Source: Bacteriovoracaceae bacterium (GTDB taxonomy: Bacteria > Bdellovibrionota > Bacteriovoracia > Bacteriovoracales > Bacteriovoracaceae). From it: a stretch of 16,869 nt of DNA. The first letter of the stretch is position 1. The number at the start of each line of letters is the position of its first letter. A model generated the notes under the pieces. The model did not search any database. It saw only the letters and a list, made by a program, of their open reading frames with translations, and was not told the DNA's origin. Positions 15,258 through 16,869 of the stretch are shown one piece after another. The stretch is taken from positions 1 through 16,869 of the forward strand of contig JAGLCH010000172.1 of the NCBI GenBank assembly GCA_023146355.1. Direction: 5' to 3'. The position numbers and the translations under genes were made by a program.

Positions 15258-15545
15258 CTACTCTGGGTTAGTACCATTAACATTAGTACCTTTTATTTCC
15301 TCAACCGCAAGGCAGGTCCCAACAAGATCCCAATCTGAACATTCCCACATTGCACCATGGAACGGAAATGAGGGGATATTATCCTCTCTGTTTTTATTAA
15401 ACACGCATGAGCATAACGTCTCCTCTGGATCATATTTTTCACCAACCTTAAAGTAATCTGATGCTATTCTTATTCTATCTTTTGCGAAAGCAGTAGTACT
15501 TACAATCGCGCAGAAAATGATAAATGACAGTCCAATTTTCTTCAT
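15258..15545 (-). CDS. Secreted four-cysteine protein of unknown function
   Basis: I do not recognise this 95-residue protein. The signal peptide MKKIGLSFIIFCAIVSTTAFA has a clean AFA cleavage site after residue 21. The FIIFC stretch is not a lipobox, so it is probably soluble in the periplasm or exported. The mature chain of about 74 residues holds four Cys (45, 47, 69, 78), an even number that suggests two disulfides, with a CSC pair and aromatic residues around WECSDW (67-72). The C-terminus is Gly/Asn/Thr-rich (GTNVNGTNPE). ATG 15545 is supported by the purine-rich GAGGAAGGAATT just upstream. It lies 68 nt after the YD-repeat gene on the same strand and may be co-transcribed with it. No sigma-54 element is found upstream. 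A hairpin follows. Confidence 0.82.
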   Translation of the reverse strand: MKKIGLSFIIFCAIVSTTAFAKDRIRIASDYFKVGEKYDPEETLCSCVFNKNREDNIPSFPFHGAMWECSDWDLVGTCLAVEEIKGTNVNGTNPE

Positions 15546-15612
15546 AATTCCTTCCTCTTTATTAAATTTTAATTCAACTCTTACTTAAAAAGTGAAGTTG
15601 ACTTATTGGTCG

Positions 15613-16869
15613 CTAGAGATTGAGATTAACTCCGGCAGGTTTTACAATTGCAAGGAGAGATTGAAATGCTTGAGTAACCTGAAGGGCCATTCGCTGTCCC
15701 GCCTTTGATTCTACTTTTTTTATCTCACCATAGTTATCATAGGCCACATTTATTTTTCCAACATTTTTCATCTCAATCTGCACGGGTTTATCCATTGCAT
15801 TGTACTTAAATGTTAAGATACGATCCTTCTTCTTACTCTTTCTCTTATCTACCATTTTTGTGATACGTCCCTTGCGGTCGTAAACTAAAACAACAGATTT
15901 GCCTTTATTGTTAACTGCTTTAGAAAGGTTTCCTTTTCGATCATAGGTGAACTGAGTCCATCCTTTCTTATCTGTAACTTTCGCAATCTTACCGTGTTTT
16001 TTATCGTACTTAATGCGATAAAAGTCTCCACGGGAATTACTTTTTTCAGTCAGCAATCCATTATCATACTTGAAATTTGTTATAAATTTCCCGCGAGCAA
16101 TCTTCGCAGGAAGAGATTCCTCAGTATAAACTGTCTCTGTTGTCACGCCACTTATTATGGTCTTAATACGGTAAGTATACTGAGCGCCATCGGCCTTTAC
16201 CTTGATCTCATACTCATAGTGATTTTTTACAGTTTTGCCACTAGCGCGTTTTTTTATAACATCGGTCCAGTAGTGGAGGTTTGGTCTTTTTGAATCGGCA
16301 CCATACTTATAGCTTGTTTGCTCACCATTTCTGCTCGTAACACTTTCAACGAACTGAGTCTTTTTCCCGTAGGCAACGGACATCTTTGTTCCATCGCTGT
16401 AAGAAACAGAAGTGAGATTTCGACTAGGATCATAAATAAACTTATATCCATTTCCAGCAATATCTACGGACTCAACAAGATTACTCTGATCAAACTTATA
16501 GGTTGAAGCTTTTCCACCAGTTGACCATATTTTTTTAATTTTCTTATTAGGGTACCACTCAAAGAAAAGTTGCTTGGCCTGAGAATCCTTCATCTTCAAA
16601 AGGTTGCCATTGCTATTGTAGGTAAATACAACGCTATAACCATTTTTTAGCTTCATTCGGTTAAGCTTGCCAGACTTTGAGAACCTCTCTTCCTTCCCGG
16701 TGCTATATACTCGTAGATAGCTGTCTTTTGTTACGATGATTTTCTGAACGCCTCGCATATTGGAATAAAGAACTGTTCCTGCAGCAAGCTTGGAAGTCAC
16801 TCCATATTTTCTAGCGTATGCTTGGCGAAGTTCGGCATCACTTTTAAATTTCTTAAGATAGTGTGCTTC
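15613..16869 (-). CDS. YD-repeat (Rhs-like) protein, 5' end outside window
   Basis: 418 codons are visible up to the TAG at 15613-15615. The reading frame stays open through the right edge (EAHYLKKFKSDAELRQAYAR before the GTG at 16800), so the real start and any signal peptide are outside. Much of the visible chain consists of YD/Rhs-type repeats of about 20 residues. Examples are KFIYDPSRNLTSVSYSDG, NFKYDNGLLTEKSNSRGD, RIKYDKKHGKIAKVTDKKG, QFTYDRKGNLSKAVNNKG and VLVYDRKGRITKMVDKRK. Such repeats wind into a beta-sheet shell in Rhs, Tc-toxin C and teneurin proteins. The DPxGL core end and a toxin tip are absent: the chain ends soon after the last repeat in AFQSLLAIVKPAGVNLNL. A surface or secreted structural/adhesion role is therefore more likely than a polymorphic toxin. 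The gene for the four-Cys protein follows. Confidence 0.85.
   Translation of the reverse strand, partial: EAHYLKKFKSDAELRQAYARKYGVTSKLAAGTVLYSNMRGVQKIIVTKDSYLRVYSTGKEERFSKSGKLNRMKLKNGYSVVFTYNSNGNLLKMKDSQAKQLFFEWYPNKKIKKIWSTGGKASTYKFDQSNLVESVDIAGNGYKFIYDPSRNLTSVSYSDGTKMSVAYGKKTQFVESVTSRNGEQTSYKYGADSKRPNLHYWTDVIKKRASGKTVKNHYEYEIKVKADGAQYTYRIKTIISGVTTETVYTEESLPAKIARGKFITNFKYDNGLLTEKSNSRGDFYRIKYDKKHGKIAKVTDKKGWTQFTYDRKGNLSKAVNNKGKSVVLVYDRKGRITKMVDKRKSKKKDRILTFKYNAMDKPVQIEMKNVGKINVAYDNYGEIKKVESKAGQRMALQVTQAFQSLLAIVKPAGVNLNL

Noticed and set aside
16798..16800. GTG as start of the YD-repeat protein
   Set aside because: The same frame is open to the window edge with plausible coding sequence, so it is an internal Val codon.
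1..16869. CRISPR arrays, tRNA or rRNA genes, insertion sequences and prophage genes
   Set aside because: No regular direct repeats, cloverleaf-like genes, transposase or integrase frames were seen on either strand.

Overview
The window reads as chromosomal DNA of a low-GC, Gram-negative bacterium. The evidence is an AsmA-like envelope protein, a glmU-glmS amino-sugar pair, a PcrA/UvrD helicase, a LonA protease, several Sec-type secreted small proteins and two clear sigma-54 promoters. My best guess is a member of the Bdellovibrionota/Bacteriovoracia (Halobacteriovorax-like). That rests on overall character and not on any marker gene, so treat it as a guess.

Positions 1-10764 carry six genes on the minus strand, all co-directional: glmU, glmS, pcrA, an AsmA-like gene, a short Ppx/GppA phosphatase gene and an OPT-family oligopeptide transporter gene that runs off the left edge. 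Gaps are small: 80 nt glmU-glmS, 5 nt glmS-pcrA, 89 nt pcrA-AsmA, 1 nt AsmA-ppx and 81 nt ppx-OPT. This looks like one operon or two nested ones. Its themes are UDP-GlcNAc supply for peptidoglycan and LPS, DNA repair, envelope lipid homeostasis, phosphate or (p)ppGpp turnover, and peptide uptake.

A 278-nt divergent intergenic region (10765-11042) separates glmU from lon, which is on the plus strand. It contains two compact perfect palindromes, one at a putative glmU start site and one upstream of lon, plus a weak heat-shock-like promoter for lon. Lon ends in a textbook intrinsic terminator. A stand-alone response-regulator receiver follows, with a 21-bp near-palindrome over its putative promoter. 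Three nt after its stop begins a small membrane-anchored protein of unknown function.

The right end (14344-16869) is all minus strand. It encodes a YD-repeat (Rhs-like) protein cut by the right edge, a 95-residue secreted four-cysteine protein, and two tandem paralogous secreted mini-proteins of 68 and 66 residues that share a KDCKxTQSSQARVxGK block. Each mini-protein gene has its own near-consensus sigma-54 (-24/-12) promoter 33-39 nt before the ATG. One or both also have an upstream palindromic enhancer-like site. This duplicated, sigma-54-controlled secreted mini-protein unit is the most novel-looking element here.
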